Assembly (NCBI GenBank): GCA_019828595.1
Contig: JAHQRK010000012.1
Span: forward strand, 1,984,001 to 2,048,000
DNA from: Aphanomyces cochlioides
Taxonomy: Eukaryota > Oomycota > Saprolegniomycetes > Saprolegniales > Verrucalvaceae
Reading direction: 5' to 3'
Length of the DNA stretch: 64,000 nucleotides
Every line of letters starts with the position of its first letter. Position 1 is the stretch's first letter. The translations under genes were made by a program, and so were the position numbers. The notes below the pieces were generated by a model. That model saw only the letters and a program-made list of their open reading frames with translations, did no database searches and was not told the origin of the DNA. Of the stretch, positions 11,501 to 22,175 are shown piece after piece.

Positions 11501-12239
11501 TGACCAATTCATCCAACCGACTGCACGGACAGCAACATTCCCCGCCGAGCAGCGCGCGTTGATCAAAGTTTTACAACCACACATTAGCATTCCGTCACGT
11601 GATAGCCACTCGTTTCTCTCCCGTCTCGCCGTCATCTTGTCCTGCGGCTTTGATTCTCTCGTCGTCGAAATGGTCATTATGCTCATGCGCGACAACGCCG
11701 AGATGTCTCTCACTGCCATCAAGACGTTACTAGACGTCCTCGACCAAGTCAAGACGACGCATCTCGATGCCATGCTCGACTTGTTTCGCAAAGTGCTTGA
11801 GATTGCCGACGCGCACCAGAGTCTCCGCGTCTCCGCGCTGCTCTCTCCGGACTCGGGGCTGCTCGAAGTGGCTGACTACTTCAAACACCACCGGACGATG
11901 CACCAGTACACGTACTGCCTCCTCGAGTTTTGCGTAACGAGCGACTCGCCATCGGTCGTCGACTACTTGAACCAAGTCAAAGACCAAGTCGCGTGGGTCC
12001 GTCCTTGGATATGGAGCTATCTGCGCAGCGACGTGCCAGTTGGAGATCTCAAGACGCCGCGAGCTGGCGGGGACGATGAAGACGACGACACTCGCACGGT
12101 CCTGGAGCTCACCGAGCAGTTCTTTGGTCCACAACCCGACACCGACGGTCCGAATCAAGACGACGAGGACGTCACTGCCGTCGAGAAACTCATTGCGAGC
12201 TGCGATGACGTTCAGAACCCAGCGGAAGTCGAGTCGTAG
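5592..12239 (+). CDS. giant ubiquitin carboxyl-terminal hydrolase, USP9X/USP24/USP34 type
   Basis: Five exons (5592-5900, 5945-6532, 6576-6725, 6770-8428, 8472-12239), introns 43-44 nt, encode 2157 residues. About 1340 residues of helical, armadillo-like sequence precede a USP (peptidase C19) domain. The Cys box is GLVNPGCICYMNALLQQLF with the nucleophile at about residue 1358. LPHTLVIHLKRFEF precedes the His box HSGSADMGHYYSF (His at about 1605). The order GDNAYYCE - IKKLP - HLKRF - FKLHDLLEFP - LDMAPYT is that of the USP9X/USP34 group, which remove ubiquitin from proteins in endocytosis, Wnt and stress pathways. Another 500 residues of helical repeats and an acidic tail follow. Only the spliced model keeps the frame. 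The exact orthologue is not resolved. Confidence 0.92.
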
Positions 12240-12296
12240 GGCTGCACATTTGATGTTTCTTGCATGTCTATTATATACAATCGAGTGTCATGTAGC

Positions 12297-13362
12297 TTAC
12301 AGCTCGAGTTCAGGTCCTTGCGGCGCGATCGACGGCCCGCGTGGCGGTTTTCTCTGTGCTTTCCTGGACCCACGAGGGACTCCTTTGAGTAAATTTGCAG
12401 CAACGATAGCTTTAGGCGACTCGTTCCCTGATAGCGACAGCAGGCGGCTGCGGGGTGAGGTGGCCTTGGATGTCTGGTTGTGCTGCCCATCAAAGGACGG
12501 CATCCATGGCCCAAATGGTGACGATGGAGCAGTCTCAACGTCGTCGTCCATGTCGATCTGAAAGCGGCAAAGGTCGAGCTTGTGGTGGATGCTTTCAAGG
12601 TCGGAGCAGGATCTAGACCCCATTAGCGCTTCTCGCTAGCGTAGACTCACTTGGTGTGGCCAACAGGGTCGTTGTCTGGCGGATTGTTGCTGGCAGGCGA
12701 TGGGATCTAGCGCCATGAAACTCAGTGAGAGAAGTTCGAATGGAGAAGATCGTCCGTCGTACATGGCTAGTGGATTTCGATTGCCCGATCCTGGTCGTAG
12801 TCTTGGACGGCGCGGGACGAGCTCCCATCTCGACCACAGGCTCGTCGTTGATTTCTACGGCATGCCTCAGCGGATGATGCAGTGTTGCAGGTTGAACCTG
12901 GCGAAAGAGTCGATTCAATGGAAGGAGTGGGTGTGAGTGACGGGAGCTTCTCCGTCGATGGACGTAAGCCAGGAGACGTCCCCATGACGCTCATCGAGAG
13001 TTGCGACGTGACGGATTGAATACGCTCTCGTGGGGAAGGATACACTCGTCGCTTGACTACCGGAGGCGTCCCGTTGTTGCAAACAGGCAGCTCGACTTTG
13101 TTCAACTGGAGCGAATGCCGAAGCACTTGGACAAGTTTCTAACACACTCGTCAAGTTTGTTCATGACGATCTAGTCGAGTACATCGACATCTTCCTCCGT
13201 GCGTGGCGATGTGTTGGACTTTGGGCGCACTAACTTGGATACATCCGTGCCAAAGTTGAGTGGTTTCTTCGCTGGGATGACACTCCGTCGAGCTTTCTTT
13301 GACTCGATGGAGGATGAAATGCCAGCGCAGACAAGGCCATGGTGCGTCGTAGTCGACGGCAT
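12297..13362 (-). CDS. hypothetical Ser/Thr/Pro-rich protein
   Basis: Four inferred exons (13362-13183, 13138-12898, 12854-12665, 12612-12297; introns 43-52 nt) give 308 residues. The protein is rich in Ser, Thr, Pro and Arg with little predicted order. One more structured piece follows the first junction (KLVQVLRHSLQLNKVELPVC) and another lies near LESIHHKLDLCRFQIDM. No domain is recognised. The last junction uses a weak GTTGG donor, because the stronger GTGAGT nearby breaks the frame; that exon boundary is the least certain. The gene is convergent with the deubiquitinase, 57 bp apart. Confidence 0.6.
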
Positions 13363-13686
13363 ACCAGCGACGCCGACTTCAAATTCTAAATTTAGTTGAC
13401 GAAGCGACGATGCCTTTCTTGAAATGTTGTCGGAGTCGAGATGACAGCCCTGTAATCATGACGGAAACATTGCAAGATGGAACGCCGTGGAAGAATAGAC
13501 GAACAAGAACGCCCCAGCAGCGTGGGAAAGGTCGTCGTCCACCATCACTCAACGAAGTCGACCGATCTTTCATCGGCCTAATTATATCCAACTCGTTTTC
13601 TCAGCTATTCAAGGTCAAGATCTCGATGGGACGTGTCCTCGTCACTCTCGGAATTGCCATGAAACGCTTCCAGAATTCAATTTGCC

Positions 13687-14043
13687 ATGATCCTCATGCA
13701 TGGAACCTCACCTCCTCTGCGCAAATATAACACGACTTGTGGCTGCTGCCCCGACATCCCGAAGGACAAACTCGTCGAGCGCCGCGTGTGTGCCCACTGC
13801 AGCCTTCGGTTCATTGTCGTCACATCGTCCAGCGAGTTGTATTGCTCGAGCGATTGCAGAGCGACAGCCTTGTACTTGGAACAAGTCCGCTCGGCAGTGG
13901 ATCTCGTGTTTGCACCCTTTGATTTCGCCACAGTCATCACCCAAGACGACGTCGTCGACAGTTCCGCCAGTTATGCCGTAAGACGACCCCAGCACGTGAA
14001 ATCCAGACCGATGGCCATTCCGCGGGGTATCGCCAAGCTGTAG
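13687..14043 (+). CDS. small zinc-finger-like protein, copy 1
   Basis: A 118-residue single-exon frame. The core is CAHCSLRFIVV, a short spacer, then YCSSDCRATALYLEQ, a C-x2-C...C-x3-C arrangement expected to bind one zinc. An extra CGCC lies upstream. The same core recurs in the gene at 14930 (CTHC...FCSSDCRSMRAIMEQ), so the two are diverged tandem paralogues. The family is not one I can name; it has the look of small lineage-specific oomycete proteins. The start may be at 13687 or at a second Met at 13699. Confidence 0.6.
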   Translation: MILMHGTSPPLRKYNTTCGCCPDIPKDKLVERRVCAHCSLRFIVVTSSSELYCSSDCRATALYLEQVRSAVDLVFAPFDFATVITQDDVVDSSASYAVRRPQHVKSRPMAIPRGIAKL

Positions 14044-14929
14044 CATTCCTTCTTGTACTTGCATGTTGTTGTATTTATAAAGTTCGTCCTTGGGTTGTGC
14101 ATGTCGAGCGATATCTGACGAAATGCCGACGGTCTGGGTGAGAAAACAAGAACCAGATGGAGGGATCCAGAACCCACGAACAGAACGCCTTGATCGCAAC
14201 ACTGCGGCACGCGTTGAGCCACGTCTCCGACACATCGCTACGGTACGTGTATCAGCCACGAGGGCATTCCCGCGAAGGTTTCATCCGCAAGAACGTCCAA
14301 GCAACGTCGGGACTGCTCATGCATCACCTGTTGCCATCCAGACAGTGAATTCCTTCAACTTCAAGAATGATGGGTGACCATTTTTATTCATTTATATTCA
14401 TTTTTTGAATATATCATACAATTTTCAAGATGTTTATGCATAATATAAAAGCAGGAATTTACTTTGATTTTTTTACTGCAAAGAATCGACAACGTGCGGC
14501 CATTCAAATATTGATTGCACCAGTCAGAAATCGAAAAGAGTCGATCTGGCATCTGATTGGCTGGCAGATGGATCATTTTCCTTAAACAAGTATGTTTGAT
14601 AGTGAGGGTCTCGGCTGCAACCACATCATGAAGCTGGTGCCTTGGAGGCAGTAGACAGTTTTGTCTCCACGCGGATTGCACGCGTATATTGCAGTTGTGA
14701 GAACGTGTGTTTATGCCGAAGTTGGTGTTTGTTGTTGGTTTTAGATTGCAGAGGTTGAGAATAGTGTCACAGAAAGTGTAGTACTGATTTAAGGAATTGA
14801 GCCAGAGGCGAGATCAATGGTCTTTTTTCCACAACCTGGCAGGAATGGCTCATTTCCGATTTCTCTCATGCTAGAAGCCCCTACGGCATCTCGTCCCATC
14901 GCGCGCGCTGAACTCTCTCCGTGATCGCC
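14044..14929. other. 886-bp intergenic stretch between the two zinc-finger paralogues
   Basis: The first third holds an open 63-codon stretch (14157-14348) with no recognisable feature. The middle (14380-14480) is very AT-rich. Nothing here can be called a gene with confidence. Confidence 0.3.
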
Positions 14930-15289
14930 ATGTTCTCCGTGACTTACACTGTCGAAGATAAGAAAGATCAAATGGTCAGTCCTTCCAAGGTCATGCTGGC
15001 CCGCAAGAAATGTACCCACTGCTTGAGTGGATTTGTTGTCTTGAGCGGCTCGGAAGGCGCGTCGTTTTGTTCAAGCGACTGTCGGTCGATGCGCGCAATA
15101 ATGGAACAGGATTATTCATCTCCTGATGACTCTGACGACGACGACAAGGACGCCGATTTCGTCATGATTGATCAAACCCAATATGGTATGCGCCAGCACC
15201 GGCGTATGCACCGAGGCATGTCTTCTCCCATGACGATTCCTCAACCAAACTTCCGCTACGTGGACGAAAGTCGCTTTTTTATACAATGA
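14930..15289 (+). CDS. small zinc-finger-like protein, copy 2
   Basis: A single-exon frame of 119 residues starting at MFSVTYTVEDKKDQM. The zinc-finger-like core is KCTHCLSGFVVL...SFCSSDCRSMRAIMEQ, aligned by eye with the gene at 13687. An acidic run (DDSDDDDKDAD) and an Arg/His/Met-rich segment (MRQHRRMHRGM) follow, and both copies end near PM(A/T)IP. Function is unknown; a compact zinc-stabilised protein-binding module is a reasonable inference. Confidence 0.6.
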   Translation: MFSVTYTVEDKKDQMVSPSKVMLARKKCTHCLSGFVVLSGSEGASFCSSDCRSMRAIMEQDYSSPDDSDDDDKDADFVMIDQTQYGMRQHRRMHRGMSSPMTIPQPNFRYVDESRFFIQ

Positions 15290-17003
15290 CACTTGAGAGC
15301 ATGTGCTTCGCAGCGCATGCTCATATCTCGGGTCACTGAATTCCCTCGCTATGTCCTCTTGCGCGCGACGCTATAATCTATATAATACATTTTGCATTGA
15401 ATTTTCTCTGCGGATGTCCATGAACTCGCCGTGCGGCTTTCCATGAACTTGTACTGTTCTATCCACATTCTGTTTGATCGAGATGAACTTTGTTGCCGTC
15501 ATTGCACAAGTGTTGTGGTTCACTAAATGCCATGAAGAAATTTGTTTGACTCGACGCGTTGGAAGCTACGTCTTCATAGCACTTGGGAGCTTCGTCTGTA
15601 TGATATTGCTAGTTTGCAAGAAAATTGTCCATGAACTTCGCTTGACGTGTCCTTGGACGTGCTAGCACAGTGCACTTGCGACTGCTCTTCGAGGTTAGTC
15701 AAGCTATCAAGACGAGAAATGAACATGGAGCTTCTCTTTTAGTTAGCCTGCGCGGCGACACTTAGCCGTGGTTGTGTTGACTAACAGCCTGCTTCAGGTA
15801 AATTGGCGCGTACTCAACGATAGGAGCATCATTGGCGATATCTTCTATGCGTGGCAATTGTCGTACGTGCTTGAGGAAACACTTACTTTTGCAATTTCCA
15901 TGAGCGCAGTTCATTGGAAGCGTCCAAGGGATGGTTTCTTGTCGTCAATGTTTATTGGAACGTTAGAAAATGCTTTTGAATTTCGTTTCGCCTGGTGTTG
16001 AAGCCATCGAGATATGTTTGTGCAGTCTTCTGTGATCAAATGATAACGCTAATCACGTCAGGTAATGCATCGGTCCAGGTGTCATCTTGGTAATGCAACC
16101 CAATAAGTGAAGGAATCGCGTAGCATGATGCAATGTTGCCATAAGACTTTTTGCAAAACTTCCACCGTCGCCATGAGATAAAATCGAGCAAACGGTAAAC
16201 GTGGCGGTTGCAAGTAGGGTGCTTTGCGGGACCAACAGGCATGTGTAAGACAATCGAGGACCTTGAAAGTGCCAGTGGCAAATTGCACTCTGCTCTATGA
16301 TTGAAGCAGACACAATTCAGCGCAATTCCACGTTCAATTACGCTGTCAACCATGGCGCATCCGAAATTTCGTGTTTTCGAGACCATGGATCGTCGCAATC
16401 AATTTGTTGTGAATGACTTGCACTTCAAAATCAAACTTGGTCAATCTCGCTCGTCGCGTCGGAGCGTGTATTTTCTCGTGGTCAGTATTTTCCATCATAT
16501 GTAATTCAATCGCCGGTCAAGCGCAGCCTCTTGTCGCTGAGAGACGTCTGTCGTGGCATCGAGGGATGCTCCATCAGCCAAGATCAGTCTTGCGAATCAA
16601 CTTCAATCTGAAATGGATCTCTCGGGGCGCCCCAATCACAAGTCACATTATCCGGATGATTCCTCTGTAAATACATACAGGACCACGATATCTCCTGAAA
16701 ATTGATAAAATTTAATAAACGTTTGCATATGCTATACAAATTTCAAGCTATTTATAAAAGCAATCGAATGTCCACGTGGCGTCCCGAGCAATGCTAAACT
16801 TCTGACGCGTGGCTCCAAGTCGAGGATTTTGTATAGAGAGAGTGAACACGTGGCAAATCAATTCGTATCCGGATACAGAAGATTCCCGAAAGCTGGCGGA
16901 GCTTGGGACTTTCGAGAAAGACATTATAGAATTTCCTCCTTAGAGCGTAAGTTGCGAGATCTTGGTCCATTGAGCTCATGGAAATGTGTGTAGATTCCTC
17001 ATC
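15290..17003. other. 1.7-kb stretch with no supported gene
   Basis: Only short open stretches without good coding character occur here. Phrases built on CCATGAACT recur around 15418-15640. TCCGGAT elements at 16647-16660 and 16865-16878 lie 130-360 bp before the calreticulin start and may belong to its promoter. Confidence 0.35.
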
Positions 17004-18233
17004 ATGGTGAAATCTTTGTCTGCTTTGGCTTTGAGCGCTGTTGCCACCTCCGTTTTGGGTGAAGTTTACTTCAACGAAGACTTTGCCACGGCTGACAAGT
17101 GGGTCCAATCGACCTTCAAGCCTGCAGCCGAACGTGCTGCTTTTTCCCACACTGCTGGTGATGTGTTTTACGACGACACGGACAAGGGTTTCCAAACCAA
17201 GGAAGATGCTCGCTTCTACGCCGCTTCGGCTAAGTTGAACAAGTCGTTCAACAACAAGGACAAGGATTTGTTCTTGTCGTACTTGGTCAAGTTTGAACAA
17301 GACATTGACTGTGGTGGTGCCTACATCAAGTTGGCTCCTTCCGACACTGACCAAGAAAATTTCAGCGGCGACTCCCCATACAACATCATGTTCGGCCCTG
17401 ATATTTGCGGCTCCACTCGCAAGACGCACTTGATCTTCAACTACAAGCGCCCCTCTGAACCTGCCTCTACCAACTTGGACCATAAGACTGATATCAAGGC
17501 CGAAAAGGACAAGGATGCCCACTTGTACACTTTGGAATTGACCAAGGACAACAAGTACAACGTCAAGATTGACGGCAAGGACATCATGACTGGCACTTTG
17601 GCCGAGAACTGGGCCTTCCAACCTCCAAAGAAGATTAAGGACCCTAAGCAATCCAAGCCTGAAGACTGGGTGGATGCTGCTAAGATCCCTGACCCCAACG
17701 ACAAGAAGCCTGATGGCTGGGACGATATCCCCAAGACCATCCCTGACCCTGAAGCCAAGAAGCCTGAAGACTGGGATGATGAAGATGATGGTGATTGGGA
17801 ACCTGCCATGATTGACAACCCTGAATACAAGGGTGAATGGAAGGCGAAGTTGATTGACAACCCTGACTACAAGGGCCCTTGGGTGCACCCTGAAATTGAT
17901 AACCCTGACTGGTTCGAAGATGACAACTTGTACAACGTCTGCAAGGACTGCGGTGTCATTGGATTTGAATTGTGGCAAGTGAAGTCGGGCACATTCTTTG
18001 ATGACATTTTGGTCACCGATGACAAGGCCACTTTGGAAGCCCATGAAAAGAAGGTGTTGGCCAAGATTGAAAAGCTCAACGCCCACCGCAAGGAAGTCGA
18101 AGAAAAGGAACAAAAGGAAAAGGAGGAAGCACAAAAGAAGAAGGATGAAGAAGAAAAGGCGAAGGAAGAAGAAAAGTCCGAAGACGCCAATGCAGAAGAC
18201 GCTGAAGAAGCTGGTGAAAAGGATGAACTATAG
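17004..18233 (+). CDS. calreticulin, ER lectin chaperone
   Basis: An intron-less frame of 409 residues. It begins with a signal peptide (MVKSLSALALSAVATSVLG). The lectin domain includes KLAPSDTDQENFSGDSPYNI and MFGPDICG. The P-domain has three units like IPDPNDKKPDGWDD and three like NPEYKGEW. An acidic/Lys-rich Ca-binding tail ends in the ER-retrieval signal KDEL. Calreticulin folds glycoproteins and buffers Ca in the ER lumen. Codon use is strongly biased (Lys AAG, Leu TTG, Asp/Asn GAC/AAC), unlike the neighbours, pointing to very high expression. An alternative Met lies 18 bp upstream, but the signal peptide favours 17004. The absence of introns also fits a highly expressed gene. Confidence 0.97.
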   Translation: MVKSLSALALSAVATSVLGEVYFNEDFATADKWVQSTFKPAAERAAFSHTAGDVFYDDTDKGFQTKEDARFYAASAKLNKSFNNKDKDLFLSYLVKFEQDIDCGGAYIKLAPSDTDQENFSGDSPYNIMFGPDICGSTRKTHLIFNYKRPSEPASTNLDHKTDIKAEKDKDAHLYTLELTKDNKYNVKIDGKDIMTGTLAENWAFQPPKKIKDPKQSKPEDWVDAAKIPDPNDKKPDGWDDIPKTIPDPEAKKPEDWDDEDDGDWEPAMIDNPEYKGEWKAKLIDNPDYKGPWVHPEIDNPDWFEDDNLYNVCKDCGVIGFELWQVKSGTFFDDILVTDDKATLEAHEKKVLAKIEKLNAHRKEVEEKEQKEKEEAQKKKDEEEKAKEEEKSEDANAEDAEEAGEKDEL

Positions 18234-18513
18234 AGTGCTTCGTAGTCCCATTTTCGTTATGCCGTTTGAAAAGTAATCAAATTTATTCCAAATGCAACTA
18301 TGGCGTGCTTTGGGTCGATGGCTTGGAAACATTTGCAGGAGAGCACAATTTAGACGAGTTGAAGAGGTCGTCATGCAAGCCTTGTTGAAATATCCACTTG
18401 GTTGACATCCAATGGCACATGCATGCTCTCCAGAATCGTGCTCTTTTGCCATGGTGAGTCATCGAACGGAGCATCGCCGCATTTCATTGTGGAAGGTCAT
18501 GATGACATCCTAA

Positions 18514-18834
18514 ATGGCCCGGAATCAGGTTGTGCAAGCTTTGAGATGTCAAGGACAATCCAAGGGGAAAATGAGCTGGGAAGGGCTTGAGCATGACAGA
18601 GACAAATTGTTGCGAATGGTCAATCCTCGTGGAGATTACAAGCACAAACTTATGACTGACATGATCAATCTACAGGTATCTTACCATTCACCGACCTTTA
18701 GTAATTGCTTGCATTGCCCTCGCCATTGGAGGTTTGCTAGCTATACCTTCACTTTAGCCGACTTGCCGCCGTTCGACTATAAATTGCTTGGCGGCTGGAA
18801 TGAGAAGCTCACTGCGTGGAATGGCTTCGATTAG
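18514..18834 (+). CDS. possible small gene, unresolved exons
   Basis: A 106-codon open frame with a charged N-terminal half (KMSWEGLEHDRDKLLRMV) and a C-terminal piece that looks protein-like (LADLPPFDYKLLGGWNEK). The stretch between may be partly intronic: another frame there encodes a hydrophobic run (IACIALAIGGLLAIP), hinting at a small membrane protein, but no splice model I tried keeps both parts in frame. Its stop overlaps that of the convergent LRR gene within TTAG at 18831-18834. Confidence 0.35.
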   Translation: MARNQVVQALRCQGQSKGKMSWEGLEHDRDKLLRMVNPRGDYKHKLMTDMINLQVSYHSPTFSNCLHCPRHWRFASYTFTLADLPPFDYKLLGGWNEKLTAWNGFD

Positions 18835-20168
18835 ATGTAGAAATGCTTGAGTCCTCGCTGGTCAGCTAATTGCTTGAGTTCGTCTCGCCCGGAATGAGGA
18901 ATGTTGAAAGAGTCAATCAAGTATAATAGTCGCATGTGGATGGGCCGAGTCGAGTGGGTGGTACTCTCGATCAAACATCGCGCCCCTTGGACATCCAGGG
19001 GGTTCTTGCTGCAATCCAATCGAGAGATCGTACCATTGTCTTGAATCGCCCTCGCGATCAACTCAATTTGATCGCTGAACAAACTCGTGTTTACCAAGAC
19101 CAAGCTCTCCAGGCGACAAGACGACAGCAATGGGGCCAACGAAAACCACGCAGCTTGCTCTATGTAGCTGCCAGAGAGATCGAGGTCTTTGATGGATGAA
19201 CTCGGCAGAACTTGCAGGAGACGCTCAAGGCCTGAAAAGTTGTCATTTTCGAGCGCTTTGACGGCCAAATGAGTCATGGTTGATCCAGGCAATCGATCAG
19301 ACAACGCAGAGAGATTGTCAGATCCCAAGTTGCATCGATGCAACACCAGCGATCGCATATGAAGCTGTAGGTTGGTGAAGTCCATGTCGTTCAAGTCCGT
19401 CCATAAGCATACGAGCTCATCAAGAGTTGGGCAGCCAAACACGACTCGATAGAAGGTTTGCCTCACCGCAGGATCCGTTGGTCGGGTATTCCAACTTGAA
19501 AACTTGAACATGCGGACGGGTTTCCTCTCAAACCACCGAATTACGTTCTGCAGCATCTCTGTCGTGACAGAGAGTCTCTGCGTGAGGAAGCAATCCAGTC
19601 TCAGCTCGATGAGCTCCCTTGAGTTGGATGCAAATGCAAGGACTGCATCCAGCAGCGTGGAGCCTTGCACCATCAACGATAGTGAAGACAGATAGCTTAA
19701 TTGTGGCAGTGCCGCGAGAAAGCTGGATCTTGCCAAGTCCAAAGCATTGCGACACAAAGTCCATTGCCAACGCGTGACTCGAAAACTGGTCCACTCCTGC
19801 CAAGTGTCGATCATACGTGTAGTGTTGGAATACATGTGCCATTCTGTCGATGGATCGAAGTATTGCGGGTTGAGATACTGGAGATTGTCGATGTCATGAA
19901 CCTCCACGACCTTGTAGTACTTGGCAAATGCTTGCAGCGAGGTCAGGACGTTTGAATCGAAGGCAACATCATCATTCCACAAGACCAGAGATGGCCACAC
20001 ATCGGAGTGCTTTTTTACCAAACCGAGCTGCCAAAGGTGCTCAAGAGGTCCCAGTAGATTGGCAGGACGGAGGGCCTCCAAGTAGGTGAATAAATGCTTT
20101 GGCTTTGCGATATATGACCCAATCATCATGACAACGTCGGCAGGACATCTCCTTGCTGGATGCTCCAT
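18831..20168 (-). CDS. F-box-like leucine-rich-repeat protein
   Basis: A single-exon frame of 445 residues from MEHPARRCPADVV. The first 60 residues (VVMMIGSYIAKPKHLFTYLE...LRPANLLGPLEHLW) resemble the F-box-like start of LRR proteins that are abundant in Saprolegniales. The rest contains irregular LRR units such as LVLHRCNLGSDNLSAL and IKDLDLSGSYIEQAAW. F-box proteins normally link targets to SCF ubiquitin ligases; the target is unknown. The frame continues upstream through a hydrophobic stretch, but the Met at 20168 fits related proteins better. Confidence 0.72.
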   Translation of the reverse strand: MEHPARRCPADVVMMIGSYIAKPKHLFTYLEALRPANLLGPLEHLWQLGLVKKHSDVWPSLVLWNDDVAFDSNVLTSLQAFAKYYKVVEVHDIDNLQYLNPQYFDPSTEWHMYSNTTRMIDTWQEWTSFRVTRWQWTLCRNALDLARSSFLAALPQLSYLSSLSLMVQGSTLLDAVLAFASNSRELIELRLDCFLTQRLSVTTEMLQNVIRWFERKPVRMFKFSSWNTRPTDPAVRQTFYRVVFGCPTLDELVCLWTDLNDMDFTNLQLHMRSLVLHRCNLGSDNLSALSDRLPGSTMTHLAVKALENDNFSGLERLLQVLPSSSIKDLDLSGSYIEQAAWFSLAPLLSSCRLESLVLVNTSLFSDQIELIARAIQDNGTISRLDCSKNPLDVQGARCLIESTTHSTRPIHMRLLYLIDSFNIPHSGRDELKQLADQRGLKHFYI

Positions 20169-20449
20169 GTCGAAATGACCTGTATTTAAAATGCTCCAAA
20201 AAATTACCAAAAAATTCGATAAATATACCAAAAGTTGATATTCGGGTTTAATTTTCATTGACTTCGGAATAAGTTGTTGCATTGTAGACTTCGCTCTAAA
20301 TACATTCCATTAGTCTACCGATATGGAAGCTCGCTATGGAGTAGGAGGTGTTGAGCTGGTGACGCAATACTCCTGAGATTGTAGCCTGAAGAGAGCTGAA
20401 TATTCACAAATTTACGACGGATGATTTTGATGAAAATGTAAAAAATATC

Positions 20450-22062
20450 TTGAAAATCTTCGAAAAAATGTCTAAAATTGATGAAAAACTGCTTGGTTTA
20501 TGGAATAAGAAAGGAAGATCCATGAGCCGAAGTCGAACGATCCGCTTCGAGGAGTATGCGTCCTCTGGGTCAGTGACGTCGTCCATTGTTTGCCAAGCTG
20601 AAGAAGTCAAGCCATTGAAATCTACAGCTCGATTCGCAGCGTCCAAGTCGCATCAGGATAATGAGAAATACCTCGCCGCCTTTGACAGCAAACCTCAAAA
20701 GGCGCGGCAACCTGCCAAAGTGTCAACAGAATCCTTGCCCACAATTGCACCAGCAGCGACATCCATACCGCCACTGAGAGAAACGCACACTGAAACCAGT
20801 AGCATTGACGATTCAGCGCGGACACCGTGGTTGCAGGGACCAAATGACCCGTCCGGGCGAGCAGAGGCTGTGTCGGCTCAACCACTTACGTGCATGAGTC
20901 TCTCACCCGACGAATCCGAAGTGGTTGTGGGTAGCTGTGATCACGCATTGTATGCGATTCCATTGCGCAAGACAAAGGGCAAAGGGGGAAGTGTTCGAAC
21001 GCTATACACGAAGACGAGCGGCCATGGAGAGTGGGTCACTTCTGTTGCTCATCTTGCAGGTGTCCTCTCTCTTCCATTCTTCGAGTTCAATCCTCAATAG
21101 ATGGCCGTGTTGTATCTGGCGGCATGGACAGCAAGTTGTGTCTATGGGAAGGCAATCGCTGCGAAGATTTGGTTGGAAAAAGTTTGTCATGAATGGCTGA
21201 TGAGCTCGTAGACTGGCCATGCTGGATCGATTTCACTCGTGCGAGTCTATTCAGACAACATGATTGTGAGTGCGAGCTACGACAAGACATACCGCGTGTG
21301 GGATGGATCTGCTGGGAAACGCGCTGCGAAGAATGGCCGAGAGCGCCATTGCCTCAAAGGCCACGACGCTCCTATTCTCGATTTCGCTGTGTGGGGTGGA
21401 TCTCGATTGATTGGCGGCGACCGCAATGGCTCTGTGCTCTTCTTTGACTTGAGTCAAGGTACGTCGTCGACTCCAACGATTTTATGAGCCTTGATGCTGC
21501 TAGGCGCCGTGGAAAAGAAGGCGAAAGCGGTCCACACTGGTCATTGCACGGCTGTTCTTGGGAGCTGTCATTCCACAGACCAGGCCTTCAGCGGCGGTCA
21601 AGAAGGCATCCTTCGCCTTTGGGATGTACGATCCAAGGCACCAGTGTGTGAGTTAGCATGCCACGCGGGCCAGAAAGGCACTGGCGCGGTAATCAAGCAC
21701 TGGAAAGGATTTATTGAGTCGAGTCTTAGGTGAGCTTCATCCAGGACATGCCAACGATGGAGCATGTTGTCGTGACGGGCGGCGCCGATGGCAAAGTGCA
21801 AGTCGTTGACACACGCATGTCAGGCCAAGTACGAGCGACATTTGCAGAGCATTCGACTTTTATCTACTCGTTGCATCTCCATCATGATCTCTGCTTCAGC
21901 GGCGACGGCGCAGGCATGCTGCTTGTCCACGATCTCCGCACAGATCGTCTTTGCTACGGCCTCGGCGCGAATCGTGCCGCAGTTCGGGCGATAAATTCCA
22001 CCCAAAGGCAGCTGATCGCCGCCGGTGACGACGGAAGTGTCCTCATTTATGACTTTGCGTGA
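20450..22062 (+). CDS. WD40-repeat protein
   Basis: Five exons (20450-21059, 21101-21171, 21212-21458, 21504-21688, 21730-22062; introns 40-45 nt) give 481 residues. The N-terminal 140 residues are low-complexity. Then come about six or seven WD-type blades: MSLSPDESEVVVGSCDHALY, VVSGGMDSKLCLW, GHAGSISLV...SASYDKTYRVWD, LKGHDAPILDF, FSGGQEGILRLWDV, VTGGADGKVQVVDT and IAAGDDGSVLIYDF. It is probably a single beta-propeller scaffold; the specific complex is not recognisable. A start at 20468 (MSKIDEK) is also possible. The second intron uses a GTTGG donor. Confidence 0.85.
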
Positions 22063-22175
22063 TAACGTCATGATTGTTTCTTGAGTTTCCTTGGCCCTGC
22101 AAACCGCGGCGCCTTCTGAGCTTGCAGCGTGGGTTTGAATGTGTTGGGAAGTGGCAACTTGAACGGATTCTCTAC

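Noticed and set aside
13410..13730. 106-codon forward frame before the first zinc-finger gene (MPFLKCCRSRDDS...)
   Set aside because: It overlaps the zinc-finger gene in another frame and shows no domain or convincing coding character; a 5' exon remains possible but unsupported.
16794..18134. 446-codon open stretch on the minus strand over calreticulin
   Set aside because: It mirrors the biased codon use of the calreticulin gene; its translation is low-complexity Val/Leu/Arg with no domain.
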